Shown here in pieces: positions 18,131 through 27,267 of a DNA stretch of 59,706 nucleotides. How positions within the stretch are numbered: position 1 is the stretch's first letter; each line of letters begins with the position of its first letter. The notes under the pieces were generated by a model. That model saw only the letters and a program-made list of their open reading frames with translations. It had not been told where the DNA came from and searched no databases. Location of the stretch: the NCBI GenBank assembly GCA_003159675.1, contig PLQC01000126.1, positions 1 to 59,706 of the forward strand, read 5' to 3'. A program made the translations under genes and the position numbers. This stretch comes from Limisphaerales bacterium. Its GTDB lineage: Bacteria; Verrucomicrobiota; Verrucomicrobiia; Limisphaerales; BOG-1460.

Positions 18131-18439
18131 CTATTTGCCCAGGTTCTTTGGGGGTGCGCGCCTGCGGGCCAGGGCTTTCTTGATGCGAAGAGTTCGTTGC
18201 TGGTCCGGCGGCTTGAGGCCATCAAGCAAGCGGTTTGGGCTGGTTTCAACAAACTGGCAAAGCCGCGCGAAAGTAGTGATCGAAACAGGGTAAGTGCCCC
18301 GCTCAATATGGCCGATAGTTTTCCAATGCACACCGACCAACTCGGCCAAACACTCCTGAGTCATGTTGGCCTTCAGCCGCGCTTGGCGAACATGCAGGCC
18401 GATCAATCGCAGGAGTTGTTGATCCGTCACGCCATACAA
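18131..18439 (-). CDS. XRE-family helix-turn-helix regulator
   Basis: A 102-residue protein with a Cro/C1-type HTH at about residues 12-70: IGLHVRQARLKANMTQECLAELVGVHWKTIGHIERGTYPVSITTFARLCQFVE, including the recognition helix VHWKTIGHIERG. The C-terminal 30 residues are basic (RIKKALARRRAPPKNLGK). The start is uncertain: TTG at 18439 or GTG at 18430. It is transcribed divergently from the giant secreted protein gene with 127 bp between them, so it may control that operon or itself; no palindrome was found to prove this. Confidence 0.82.
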   Translation of the reverse strand: MYGVTDQQLLRLIGLHVRQARLKANMTQECLAELVGVHWKTIGHIERGTYPVSITTFARLCQFVETSPNRLLDGLKPPDQQRTLRIKKALARRRAPPKNLGK

Positions 18440-18566
18440 CGGAAGGGATCGGCTCTCTTATTGACACCTCTCAAACATTCCATTAATGATCTGCAAAGAG
18501 ATACTTTTTTCTTGCATTTGCCACGAGGAGAACTTAAACACCTGTCAACGACAATTGGAGATACTT

Positions 18567-21500
18567 ATGGCTAATTGGCGGGCGGCAGCGATTGGGATTG
18601 GGCTGGCAGTTCTACTGGCTGCTGGTTTGGCTCAGGCTCAGGTGAGGACATTCCAGAGTCAGGCAGAGGTCGCTTCCGATCTTCAACTTGTTCCGGCAGA
18701 TGCCGTGCCAGACTACGGCACCTTCTGGCTGCTTTCCGGACAACTGGATGAGAATCTGCCCTCTGTCCCCGTGCCCTTCGACATTTATCACGGCACCGAA
18801 CCGATATACGCCCTTGATCTGACCAATAACGTATTCCTTGTCGCCGACAGCCCCGACGATTACCGACTGCTCCTACAGCCGCCCGCCAAGAAATTGAATG
18901 GCATGGGCCAGAACAGTCTTTCGGCCATAGCCGACGGCGAAGGCTTAATGACCTCTGATGACTCAAGTTCCAGCGTTCAGAGCTACGGCCCGAGCGATTT
19001 GTGGCTGGGGATCACAGGTCTGACCAACGGGGTGCTGTCACTGAATTTGACCAACTCCCAGGCCGGTGAAGTCTATGAGATCTGGACCAAGACAGATTTA
19101 AGCGCCCCTTCCTGGAATATCGAACAGGCAGTGTGGGGCGCGACGAACCAGAATTGGACGGCTATAACGATCCCGGTATTGGATCGGACCAACGCATTGT
19201 TCGTCTGGGCCAGGGACTGGACCGGCATCGATGAAAACTCCAACAGCATCCCGGACTGGTGGGAATGGCTGTATTTCGGCGACTTGACTCAACCTGCGGA
19301 TGGGGACTACGACAATGACGGCGTCAGTAATCTCAATGAATATTTGTATGGCCACGATCCGAATAAAATCCAGTTCTCGATTCCGGTTTTAAACCAATAT
19401 GTCAGTGGCAGTACCGTGCCGATCCAATTGGATGTGGCCGCGGGAGTCCCGTCGAGCCTTGCGATCCTCGTCAACGACACAAATTTTGAGGATGCAGTGT
19501 GGGGGGCTTACAGCTCTTCAAACATCGTCGCCACAGTGGGTTACGACGAGGGTGATTACAATATCTGGATCGGTCTGCGTGGTCGGCTGGAAGGCTCGCA
19601 ACAGACGTGGCATGGAATCGTCTGCACCGTCGACAGGACGCCCCCGACGATCACCGTCACGAACCCGGCGCTGGCCCAGGTTGCCCGGCCATTGATCCAG
19701 ATCCAGGGCTATGTTTCAGAGCCACTATCGAGCCTGACGTTTGACTTGAGCAATTCCGCCGGCGTCATTACGAACCAGGAGGTGTGCATCACGGGCACTC
19801 ATGTGGACACGAATACTTCACAATTCACCACGAGTTATTTTCAGGCCTACGACGTCGTCCTGACGAACGGTGGCAACACGATCACGCTTCACGCAACCGA
19901 CTTGGCCGGCAACACGGCGGATACGAACTTCACGGTGACGCTCGACGACAGCACCGCCACCAATCCGCCCTCGATCACCATAACCTGGCCACAAAACAAC
20001 GGTGTGGTCGCTGGAACGAATTTCACCTTGCAAGGGCTGCTGGACGATGACACCGCTTCGGTCGCCGTCAGCGGACCGGGAATTGATGCCATTATCGGGA
20101 CCGTTGAGCGCGGGGGAAGATTCAGGGTGGACAATGTGCCGCTGACCGGTTCGACAAACAGCCTGATCATCACGGCGACCAACGCGGCTGGCTACAGTAG
20201 CAGCCAGCAATGGACGGTGTGCACGAGCACCGCAACGGTCACGGTTGACCCGATCACTGCTGACCAGCTCTCTCAGCCCTTCGTCACGGTCACGGGCGTG
20301 ACCAGCACCAACAGTTTGGACGTGTGGGTCAACGGGGTTCAAGCCAATGTAAATTCCGACGGTTCCTGGGAAGCGGACAACGTGCCAGTCCCCAATGACA
20401 GTGGCACGGGACACTTCGACGTCAATGTTTACCCGTCTGGCAGCGATCCGACCAGCACGCCTCCAACCGCGACACAGTTGGTCCAGGTGGAAATGCCCCC
20501 GGTTGTGCGCGCTTCAAACTACCTACGGATACGCAACTGGTTTGACAGCGGCTCTTGCGGGGTGTGCCCACACATAGAAACCTTGAATCAATCTTGGGAA
20601 ATCGGAATTGGCGGACAAAGTCTCTACAACGACTACGATTGTCGCGGAACAAACTGGAATTCGCAGGATCCATGGCCGGCGGACTCTCCACCCATTTCAT
20701 CCTGGGAAACGGGTTATACGTATGACGCCAACGTTTCGAGTAATTTCGCGACGGAGTGTAGCTTTATGGGTGGCGGTTGGACGGATCATGAAGTCACCAG
20801 CGACAGCATACGGACCCGGATTCAACTGGTGGCAGGTGGCCCGGCGCAGGCGGGAGAGCAACAATTGATAAGGTTGATCGCTTCTGCCTACGGTAGCGAT
20901 GGGAATTGGCTGCCCGTCTCCTTGATGCGCACCCCCGGCTTGACCTGGACGCCCACAGCCACCAACGCTTACGTAGGCGAGACGTTCCTGACCGCAGCCG
21001 CTGGTTCGACACGGGAGATCCCCTTTTCGGTGGCTCTGGTGTCTGATTTTGTCGTAAGCATGCAGGCAGAAGCGGTGCCCCCCTTCATTACGGCGAATGG
21101 AATAGATCTGAGGACCAATACGCCGGAGTTTTGCGTGGGGCAGAGCGTGAGCTTTCAACTTAATGGGTTGCCACCATATCAGGATATTGGCGTTGTGCAC
21201 TGGCAGATACCTGGCACATTTGTCAATGAGCCTTATCCGTACTCAGTGCCATGCACAAGCTACCGAGAGGATGATTCCTTGCTCGTTACCACCAACCCAT
21301 CTCCGTGCTGGTTTGTGAATGGGCCCGGCGGCACAATTAGCGTTGGAGCAACTCTCCATTTCTCCGACGGTCGATATGTAAATGTGGCGGCAGTAGGAAA
21401 GGTCGGCGTTTACCGGCCGATCACTACATTCCAGGACACTCCTCCGTCATTCGCCACAAACGTGATGGATACTGATGGCACATGGTACTTACAGTTGGGC

Positions 21501-22004
21501 ATGAATACAGGTCAAGGAGACATGCATTACGAAACGGATGTAGCCTCTCGTTATGCGGGGAAAACAGACATCACACAATGCATCAACCGAACAGCAGCCA
21601 ACGGTGTTAATTCGGATTCTACAGGTAATCAGTACTGGCTAGACAATACACGATTCTACTTGTCAGAAACAGATGATCCTGAGGGTACATTCAATGTTTC
21701 AACCACTCAGGCCAGACCTCTGATGTACGACGACGCACCCGGATACCAATTGGCCCATTCTCTTTTCGGAAACACCACTAGCATCTTTGATCAATTCCAA
21801 GACTACGTTGTTTTTCGGCCAAACGCCGGAACTCCTGCGGCCAATATTTACGTCACCCTGGGAAAAATCACCTGGTCGTGGTCCGCAAGCAGCACATATT
21901 CCAATGGAACATGGTCGCAGCCCACGTACTCCATCACAAGACCCAATTTCTCGTCCAGTAACGAGGACCCTCCTGTTTGGCCACAAGTGTACCACAACAA
22001 CTAA
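18567..22004 (+). CDS. Very large secreted protein with Ig-like repeats
   Basis: A 1145-residue protein of unknown function. The ATG at 18567, with GGAG 8 nt upstream, gives a clear signal peptide (MANWRAAAIGIGLAVLLAAGLAQAQ). Around residues 210-260 lies WARDWTGIDENSNSIPDWWEWLYFG then DYDNDGVSNLNEYLYGHDPNK, a calcium-binding TSP3/dockerin-like block common in verrucomicrobial secreted proteins. From about 360 to 640 come several beta-sandwich, Ig-like segments (TITVTNPALAQV, NPPSITITWPQNNGVVAG, TVDPITADQLSQPFVTVTG). The C-terminal 450 residues have no recognisable family and include cysteine pairs (CGVCPH). No PEP-CTERM or other anchor is visible. It is followed 9 bp later by another exported protein. 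Confidence 0.8.
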   Translation: MANWRAAAIGIGLAVLLAAGLAQAQVRTFQSQAEVASDLQLVPADAVPDYGTFWLLSGQLDENLPSVPVPFDIYHGTEPIYALDLTNNVFLVADSPDDYRLLLQPPAKKLNGMGQNSLSAIADGEGLMTSDDSSSSVQSYGPSDLWLGITGLTNGVLSLNLTNSQAGEVYEIWTKTDLSAPSWNIEQAVWGATNQNWTAITIPVLDRTNALFVWARDWTGIDENSNSIPDWWEWLYFGDLTQPADGDYDNDGVSNLNEYLYGHDPNKIQFSIPVLNQYVSGSTVPIQLDVAAGVPSSLAILVNDTNFEDAVWGAYSSSNIVATVGYDEGDYNIWIGLRGRLEGSQQTWHGIVCTVDRTPPTITVTNPALAQVARPLIQIQGYVSEPLSSLTFDLSNSAGVITNQEVCITGTHVDTNTSQFTTSYFQAYDVVLTNGGNTITLHATDLAGNTADTNFTVTLDDSTATNPPSITITWPQNNGVVAGTNFTLQGLLDDDTASVAVSGPGIDAIIGTVERGGRFRVDNVPLTGSTNSLIITATNAAGYSSSQQWTVCTSTATVTVDPITADQLSQPFVTVTGVTSTNSLDVWVNGVQANVNSDGSWEADNVPVPNDSGTGHFDVNVYPSGSDPTSTPPTATQLVQVEMPPVVRASNYLRIRNWFDSGSCGVCPHIETLNQSWEIGIGGQSLYNDYDCRGTNWNSQDPWPADSPPISSWETGYTYDANVSSNFATECSFMGGGWTDHEVTSDSIRTRIQLVAGGPAQAGEQQLIRLIASAYGSDGNWLPVSLMRTPGLTWTPTATNAYVGETFLTAAAGSTREIPFSVALVSDFVVSMQAEAVPPFITANGIDLRTNTPEFCVGQSVSFQLNGLPPYQDIGVVHWQIPGTFVNEPYPYSVPCTSYREDDSLLVTTNPSPCWFVNGPGGTISVGATLHFSDGRYVNVAAVGKVGVYRPITTFQDTPPSFATNVMDTDGTWYLQLGMNTGQGDMHYETDVASRYAGKTDITQCINRTAANGVNSDSTGNQYWLDNTRFYLSETDDPEGTFNVSTTQARPLMYDDAPGYQLAHSLFGNTTSIFDQFQDYVVFRPNAGTPAANIYVTLGKITWSWSASSTYSNGTWSQPTYSITRPNFSSSNEDPPVWPQVYHNN

Positions 22005-22013
22005 ATTATATTT

Positions 22014-22616
22014 ATGTCATCACGCCACATCTGTGCTCTGCTACTCATTGGATGGTTTGGGCTTCCATGCTCGCTGTCAACGTTAGTAACCGTCCGCGGT
22101 CAAGAGCTTGGCCAAGTCTCCGGTAATCCCGTTAATGGATTGGAGCCAGTGCTTTTTGCGTCTAGGTCGTCATCGAACTGGCACTTCGAGATCGATTTCA
22201 TTGCTCGCACGAATTTTGCCAGCAATACGTGGCTGAAAATTACCAACCGCATTGGTTCGAGGTTGCGGCTCTGGTGGACGAATGGAGTCGAGATAACTTC
22301 CACGAATCCATCCATTCTGGCAATCAATCAATTGCCCGCAAGAATGTCAGTCGAGGCACTGATGCAAGGCGTTCGGCCGAGATCGAGACGAGGTACGCAG
22401 TGGCTCTGGACGAAGCAAGGGATGCCTGTGGCTGCTACAACTTTCGACCTGCATGAGTTCTACAACATTCCTTTCACAAATGACTTCGAGATCAAGCTGG
22501 CGCCACTCCTTTACCGGGTAGATACGAATCACTCGACAGCGCGGCTGGTGGAATTCCCACCTATCCAGCTCAAGTTACTGTCCAGTGGCCAAGTTGAAAG
22601 GGTGAGTGGGGAGTGA
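22014..22616 (+). CDS. Exported protein of unknown function, partner of the giant protein
   Basis: A 200-residue protein beginning MSSRHICALLLIGWFGLPCSLSTLVTVRGQ, a plausible signal peptide. The rest (WLKITNRIGSRLRLWWTNGVEITSTNP ...) is beta-rich and matches no family I know. It starts 9 bp after the 1145-residue gene, so the two are almost surely co-transcribed. Both are AT-richer than the flanking housekeeping genes by eye. Function unknown; a surface complex with its neighbour is a guess. Confidence 0.62.
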   Translation: MSSRHICALLLIGWFGLPCSLSTLVTVRGQELGQVSGNPVNGLEPVLFASRSSSNWHFEIDFIARTNFASNTWLKITNRIGSRLRLWWTNGVEITSTNPSILAINQLPARMSVEALMQGVRPRSRRGTQWLWTKQGMPVAATTFDLHEFYNIPFTNDFEIKLAPLLYRVDTNHSTARLVEFPPIQLKLLSSGQVERVSGE

Positions 22617-22974
22617 ATGAGGACGAAAAATGCTATGGAGAGCCATAGTCCGGGAATCAATGGTTGAACTAAATCCGGCTTGCGCCGGATAGGTTTCAAG
22701 CGCCTGGACGGCCCTGGATGTTTTGGAAAGAGGAGTTTCCTTCGGGAAAGGGTTGATCTCTTAAATCGCGAGGGCCATCGCGCCAACGATGTCTCACCCC
22801 CCAATTCCAGAGAGGAAGTATCTGCGCCGCTTCATCCTTCGGAAGCCCACAGGGCAATCGTTTCGTCTCTGCCCGCTCGGGTGTTGAAACGGCTTGAAGG
22901 CCACACGCGGGAAGGAGCCGTGAGCAAAAGGGGTTGCGGTGGTTGCAACCGGCGCGGTATGTTGGCGTGATTTG
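22617..22974. other. Non-coding gap with two hairpins
   Basis: The 358 bp contain CTATGG-agag-CCATAG (22633-22648) and ATCCGGC-ttgc-GCCGGAT (22673-22690) just after the exported gene. These may together end its transcript, though neither has a T-run. The plus ORF 22680-22970 and the minus ORF 22696-23469 show no family features. Nothing else was recognised. Confidence 0.45.
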
Positions 22975-23595
22975 ATGACCGAATGGAAAATTCAGTCCCG
23001 TGCCCACGCGTGCGAGGCCTGCGGCCGGCCCTTTGCGGACCGGGAGCCCTATCACACCTTGTTGTTTGACGAGAAGGCCGATCTCCACCGGTCCGATATT
23101 TGCCGTGCCTGCTGGGACAAGCAATACCGGGAGGCGCGCGACCGCAAGGGGTTCATTTCCTGCTGGCAGGGCCTCTACGAAGCGCCGCCGCCGCCGGGCG
23201 ATCCGATCAAAAAAGAGACCGCCGAGACGCTGTTGCGGAAATTGATCGCGCTCAACGATCCTCAATTCATCCCGGCGGGGTACATTCTCGCGGTGATGCT
23301 GGAGCGCAAACGGCTTTTGAAGGTGAAAGAGCAGGTTGTCCGCGACGGCCGTCGTGTTTTCATTTACGAACAGCCGGAAACCGGTGATGTGTTTGCCATC
23401 ACAGATCCCGGTTTGCATCTGGACCAGCTCGAACAGGTGCAGCGCGATGTCGCCGGCCTGCTCGAACACGGGTTGAATCCGCCCGCGCCGCCGGCCGCGG
23501 AAAACGAGGCGAACGCGCCTCCTTCAGACGGGCTGGCGCCGGCGGACTTGACGGATGCCCCGGCGCAGCCGGAACCGGCGGCCGAAGCCGGATGA
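22975..23595 (+). CDS. Conserved-looking protein with cysteine pairs, upstream of rnc
   Basis: A 206-residue soluble protein. The start at ATG 22975 (MTEWKIQSRAHACEACGRPFADREPYH) gives two CxxC-type pairs, CEAC and CRAC, likely a zinc-binding treble-clef or ribbon near residues 12-50. The middle (AETLLRKLIALNDPQFIPAGYILAVMLERKRLLKVKEQV) looks helical, and the tail is A/P/E-rich and probably disordered. I do not know a named family. It ends 18 bp before rnc on the same strand, so co-expression with RNase III is likely. A role in RNA or ribosome metabolism is only a suggestion from context. Confidence 0.72.
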   Translation: MTEWKIQSRAHACEACGRPFADREPYHTLLFDEKADLHRSDICRACWDKQYREARDRKGFISCWQGLYEAPPPPGDPIKKETAETLLRKLIALNDPQFIPAGYILAVMLERKRLLKVKEQVVRDGRRVFIYEQPETGDVFAITDPGLHLDQLEQVQRDVAGLLEHGLNPPAPPAAENEANAPPSDGLAPADLTDAPAQPEPAAEAG

Positions 23596-23613
23596 ATCAA
23601 CCTGGTTTGCCTT

Positions 23614-24339
23614 GTGCCTGAATACGAGGAACTTCAAAAGCGGCTGGGATACACGTTTCGCGATCCGCACTTGTTGCAGCTTGCCCTGACACATCCGTCC
23701 GTCGCGCACGAGCAGGGCGCGCCCGCGCAGACCAATCAACGGCTCGAATTCCTGGGCGACGCGGTGCTGCAAGTCGTCCTGACGCGCGAGTTGTATGAAA
23801 AGTTTCCCACGTTTGAAGAGGGTCCGTTGACCAAGGCGCGCGCGAAGCTGGTCAACCGCCGCACTTTGGCCGAGCACGGGCGCGACATCGGGCTGGGTGC
23901 CTGTTTGATCCTGAGCCACGGCGAGGAAACGCACGGCGGGCGCGAAAGGCCTTCGGCCCTGGCGGATGCCTTCGAGGCACTGCTGGGCGCGCTCTTCCTG
24001 GATGGCGGATTTGATGTGGCTGAAGCCATCATTTTGGCACGTTTCCGCGGGGCCTTTGGCGGCCTCTCGGCAATCCCGATCCTCGAGAACCCCAAAGGCG
24101 AGCTTCAGGAATGGCTTCAATCGGTTTCCAGCGAGGCGCCCGATTACCAGGTCGTCTCGGTGTCCGGGCCGGACCACGACCGTGTGTTCGAATGCACGGT
24201 GCGGCACAGGGACAACGAGCTCGCGCGCGGCTGTGGCAAGAGCAAGAAAGAGGCGGAAAGCCAGGCGGCCCTGGCGGCGCTCACGAAATTGCGCAAGGAA
24301 AAGGAACCCGGCCCGGCCGAAGCGGCTCCACCGAAATGA
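23614..24339 (+). CDS. rnc: Ribonuclease III
   Basis: A 241-residue double-strand-specific endoribonuclease that processes rRNA precursors and structured mRNAs. The RNase III signature NQRLEFLGDAVLQVV lies near residue 45; the second acidic cluster ALADAFEALLGALFLDGG supplies the metal-binding Asp and Glu. The C-terminal dsRNA-binding domain is seen in NPKGELQEWLQ ... FECTVRHRDNELARGCGKSKKEAESQAALAAL. GTG start at 23614. The hydrophilic end (KEKEPGPAEAAPPK) is a short extension. A hydrolase gene follows after 142 bp. Confidence 0.96.
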   Translation: MPEYEELQKRLGYTFRDPHLLQLALTHPSVAHEQGAPAQTNQRLEFLGDAVLQVVLTRELYEKFPTFEEGPLTKARAKLVNRRTLAEHGRDIGLGACLILSHGEETHGGRERPSALADAFEALLGALFLDGGFDVAEAIILARFRGAFGGLSAIPILENPKGELQEWLQSVSSEAPDYQVVSVSGPDHDRVFECTVRHRDNELARGCGKSKKEAESQAALAALTKLRKEKEPGPAEAAPPK

Positions 24340-24481
24340 CCGGGCAGCGTCGCGCCGCCGCGCTTCCCGCCCGGGCGGACGAACTTCACCCGCGATGGTG
24401 TTGCAAAAGGCTCCCAATGAATTTTCAAAGGGAACCGAATCGCTGGTCTTGTTGGAGGCATTGTGGCAGGCTGCGCCGGAC

Positions 24482-25324
24482 ATGAAGAAGCGTCGGGCCA
24501 TGCGCAAGGTTTTCCTGGGGGCGCTTCTCACAACGCTGTTCGTCGTCATCGTCATGCTGCGATGGTTCGAATATCATCAGGTTTATCATCCGGGCCGTGA
24601 AATGGTAGCGGCCTGCGCGGACCTTGGCCGGCCCTGCGAAGACGTCCTCTTCGAGACGAGCGACGCGGTGGAACTGAACGGCTGGTTTTTCCCGGCCGGG
24701 ACGAATTCTCCGCGCGGGCGGCTTGTGATCCTGATCTGTCACGGCAACGGCGGCAACATCAGCCATCGGCTGGACCTTTACCAGGCGCTGCTCGAAACCG
24801 GAGTGAGCGTGTTCACCTTTGATTATCGCGGCTACGGCCGCAGCCGGGGGCATCCATCCGAAGAAGGCACCTATCGGGATGCGCAGGCGGCCCATGCGTG
24901 GCTGCGACGGAAGGGTTATGCTGGGGAAAAAATCATCGTTTACGGGGAATCGCTGGGCGGCGGGGTGGCCAGCGAGCTGTGTTTGCGGGAGGAAACGGGA
25001 GGATTGATCCTCCAGAGCACGTTCACGAGCATCCCGGACATTGGCGCGGAGCTGTTTCCCTGGCTCCCGGTGCGGTGGCTGGGCACAATCCGGTACGACA
25101 CGCGCGGCAAATTGCCCCGGCTGAAAATTCCCGTGCTGATCCTGCACGCACGCCATGACGGGCTCATCGGTTTTCATCATGCGAAAGAGAATTTCGCCGC
25201 GGCAGTGGAGCCGAAGCTGTTCCGGGAAATCGGGGGTAATCACAACGATCCATTGGCAGATCGCGCGCGCTTCCTGGAGGACATCGAAGAGTTTTTGAAG
25301 GTTGTCGAGCGCGCGAATCGTTAG
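24482..25324 (+). CDS. Membrane-anchored alpha/beta hydrolase (BEM46/ABHD13-like)
   Basis: A 280-residue serine hydrolase. It opens with a single membrane anchor (MRKVFLGALLTTLFVVIVMLRW). The fold shows LVILICHGNGGNISHRLDLYQALLETG (oxyanion HGNGG), FDYRGYGRSRG, the nucleophile elbow VYGESLGGGVAS, an acid near ILHARHDGLIG and a catalytic His in IGGNHND. These features fit the BEM46/ABHD13 branch, usually of unknown substrate. The track ORF from 23966 overlaps rnc out of frame and is not real upstream of this ATG (MKKRRAMRK). The gene end overlaps the next one by 23 bp if that gene starts at its TTG. Confidence 0.85.
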   Translation: MKKRRAMRKVFLGALLTTLFVVIVMLRWFEYHQVYHPGREMVAACADLGRPCEDVLFETSDAVELNGWFFPAGTNSPRGRLVILICHGNGGNISHRLDLYQALLETGVSVFTFDYRGYGRSRGHPSEEGTYRDAQAAHAWLRRKGYAGEKIIVYGESLGGGVASELCLREETGGLILQSTFTSIPDIGAELFPWLPVRWLGTIRYDTRGKLPRLKIPVLILHARHDGLIGFHHAKENFAAAVEPKLFREIGGNHNDPLADRARFLEDIEEFLKVVERANR

Positions 25325-26624
25325 CCCTCATTCAACCGTCAATGTTTTGAAAACGAACCCATCTGCCCTGTCCGAACTTGGCCGGCGCACGGGGCCGCCC
25401 CCGATTTCCTGGCTGATGCAGTTGGCCTTGTCGCAGCCGCGGCTGATTTCGCTGGCCGCCGGTTTTACGGACAACGAATCGCTGCCGGTCGAGGACGTTC
25501 GGGCCCTTCTGGGAGGGCTCCTGCGCACGCGCAAATCAGGGAGGCCGGCCCTGCAGTATGGCTCGACTCAAGGCGATCCCATGCTCCGCCAATGGACGGC
25601 GCGACACGTTCGGCGCCTGGACGGCGGGACCGGGGCGGGCGCGGCGGATTGCTCCGATCGGATGATCGTCACAAACGGATCGCAGCAGATGTTGTATATG
25701 GCGGCCGAGGCGCTCTGCGACACGGGTGACATCGTGCTGGTCGAGGATCCGACCTACTTCGTTTTCCTCGGCATTCTTCAAAGCCGGGGCCTGCGCGCGC
25801 GAGCCGTGCGGATGGGAGTGGACGGGCTGGATCTGGCGCACCTCGAGAAAGTCCTGGAATCGTTGCGGAAGAGAGGTGAATTGCGCCGGGTGAAAATGCT
25901 TTACCTGGTGAGTTACTTTCAGAATCCGACCGGCGTCACGACGAGTTTTGAGAAGAAATCCGGCGCGCTGAAGCTGCTTCGGAAGTACGAGGAGATTGCC
26001 GGCCATCGGATTTACCTGCTGGAAGACGCCGCGTATCGCGAGCTGCGTTTCCGGGGCCGCGACGTGAAGTCCGCGCTGGCGGTGGGGGGCGGAACGGATC
26101 GGGTGATTTACGCGGGCACCTACAGCAAGCCGTTCGCGACGGGAGCGCGTGTGGGCTTTGGCATCCTGCCGGAGCCCGTGTTTACCGCCGTGCTGCGGAT
26201 CAAGGGCAATCACGATTTCGGCACGTCCAACCTGCTGCAGCAATTGCTCGCCCGCGCGCTGGCGTCGGGCCGATACGAACGACACGTCGGACGCTTGGGC
26301 AGGAGGTATGTCCGAAAAGCCCTGATCATGTCACAGGCGCTGAAGGGGAATTTTCCGCCGGACATCGAATGGCAGGAACCGGAGGGCGGGCTGTATTTTT
26401 GGGCGAAGCTGCCGCGGGACATCCGGTCGGGGACAAAATCAAAACTGTTCAAGGCGGCGCTTGCGAATCGGGTTCTCTACGTTCCCGGCGGCCTTTGTTA
26501 CGCGGACGATCCTGCGCGTCAGAAGCCGGACCGGGAAATGCGCCTGAGTTTCGGCAGCGGGACGGAAGAGGACATCCGCGAAGGAATCAAACGGCTTGGC
26601 AGGACGTTGCGGAGTCTGAGATAG
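25302..26624 (+). CDS. PLP-dependent aminotransferase class I/II (2-aminoadipate-type)
   Basis: A 440-residue fold type I enzyme. It shows IVTNGSQQMLYMAAEALCDTGDIVLVEDPTYF, then LYLVSYFQNPTGV, and the PLP lysine in IYAGTYSKPFATGARVGF, with EPEGGLYFWAKLP and RLSFG at the end. This is the pattern of LysN/MocR-type 2-aminoadipate transaminases, without the GntR-like domain. The natural substrate is unknown. The start is doubtful: TTG 25302 overlaps the previous gene; another TTG about 14 codons later (LKTNPSALSELG) is equally possible. Functional coupling with the hydrolase is suggested only by proximity. Confidence 0.85.
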   Translation: MSSARIVSPHSTVNVLKTNPSALSELGRRTGPPPISWLMQLALSQPRLISLAAGFTDNESLPVEDVRALLGGLLRTRKSGRPALQYGSTQGDPMLRQWTARHVRRLDGGTGAGAADCSDRMIVTNGSQQMLYMAAEALCDTGDIVLVEDPTYFVFLGILQSRGLRARAVRMGVDGLDLAHLEKVLESLRKRGELRRVKMLYLVSYFQNPTGVTTSFEKKSGALKLLRKYEEIAGHRIYLLEDAAYRELRFRGRDVKSALAVGGGTDRVIYAGTYSKPFATGARVGFGILPEPVFTAVLRIKGNHDFGTSNLLQQLLARALASGRYERHVGRLGRRYVRKALIMSQALKGNFPPDIEWQEPEGGLYFWAKLPRDIRSGTKSKLFKAALANRVLYVPGGLCYADDPARQKPDREMRLSFGSGTEEDIREGIKRLGRTLRSLR

Positions 26625-26658
26625 CGGCGTAGCAGCAACCCAATCCTTTTGGACTGCG

Positions 26659-26862
26659 GCGGGAATCCCGCAGAAGCGGGAGCCGCGCCGCTTTGAGATA
26701 GGCACTGGAGGTTTACACGGATTGCACGGATGAACACGGATTCAGGGGACTGAAGATGCCATTTCAATTCGTGGTAATCCGCGAAATTCGCGTAAGAGAT
26801 TTTGGCTTGGCCGCTGCCTGCGGCGGGTCACAGACCCGCGGTCCTGCGGCGGGATCATCCCG
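26659..26862. repeat. Cluster of hairpins and ACACGGATT-type inverted repeats
   Basis: The gap between the aminotransferase and the HIT gene carries GCGGGA-a-TCCCGC (26659-26671), GCGGGTC-aca-GACCCGC (26823-26839) and CGGGAT-c-ATCCCG (26850-26862). Between them, the 28-nt unit at 26715-26742 (ACACGGATT-GCACGGAT-GA-ACACGGATT) faces an inverted relative at 26766-26793 that matches at 21 of 28 positions. The last hairpin reaches into the end of the HIT gene. Confidence 0.6.
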
Positions 26863-27199
26863 GCGGCCAGTTCATTTTGCGTCCGCCGAGGATGTGGCAG
26901 TGCAGGTGGGGCACGGCTTCGCCCGCGTCGGGTCCATTGTTGACCACCAGCCGGTAACCGCTTTGTGACAGACCCAGTTGTTTGGCGACTTCGGCCGCTT
27001 TCAGCATGAGATGACCGAGAACCTGCTGGTCTTCCGGACCGGCTTCGGCGATTCGCGGGATGGGTTTCTTGGGGACGATCAAGACATGAGTGGGCGCCTG
27101 TGGTTTGATGTCGCGGAAGGCGATCACCTTTTCGTCTTCGTAAACGATCGTTGCCGGGATTTTCCGGGCGCTGATCTTCTCGAACAGGGTTGGGGTCAT
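26855..27199 (-). CDS. HIT-family nucleotide-binding hydrolase (HINT-like)
   Basis: A 114-residue histidine-triad protein. It has the full HINT profile: FEKISARKIPATIVYEDEKVIAFRDIKPQAPTHVLIVPKKPI, then GYRLVVNNGPDAGEAVPHLHCHILGGRKM with the triad HLHCH. Such enzymes split nucleoside phosphoramidates such as AMP-lysine. The length and ATG start are typical. It is the last in a leftward set but well separated (68 bp) from the gene upstream. The exact cellular substrate is unknown for most bacterial HINT proteins. Confidence 0.93.
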   Translation of the reverse strand: MTPTLFEKISARKIPATIVYEDEKVIAFRDIKPQAPTHVLIVPKKPIPRIAEAGPEDQQVLGHLMLKAAEVAKQLGLSQSGYRLVVNNGPDAGEAVPHLHCHILGGRKMNWPPG

Positions 27200-27267
27200 G
27201 GCAGGGAGAAGCTGCGTCGTTCGGACTGAAAGATCAACTGAAACCCGCCAGGCCGGGAGGGCTTGGA

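Noticed and set aside
23966-24481. 5' extension of the alpha/beta hydrolase ORF
   Set aside because: It lies in another frame within rnc; the membrane anchor begins after the ATG at 24482.
25302-26624. The PLP enzyme as a CqsA/LqsA-type autoinducer synthase for the CqsS-like kinase
   Set aside because: Its motifs are those of 2-aminoadipate-type transaminases, and it is more than 20 kb from the kinase; the PhcB-like methyltransferase is the better partner.
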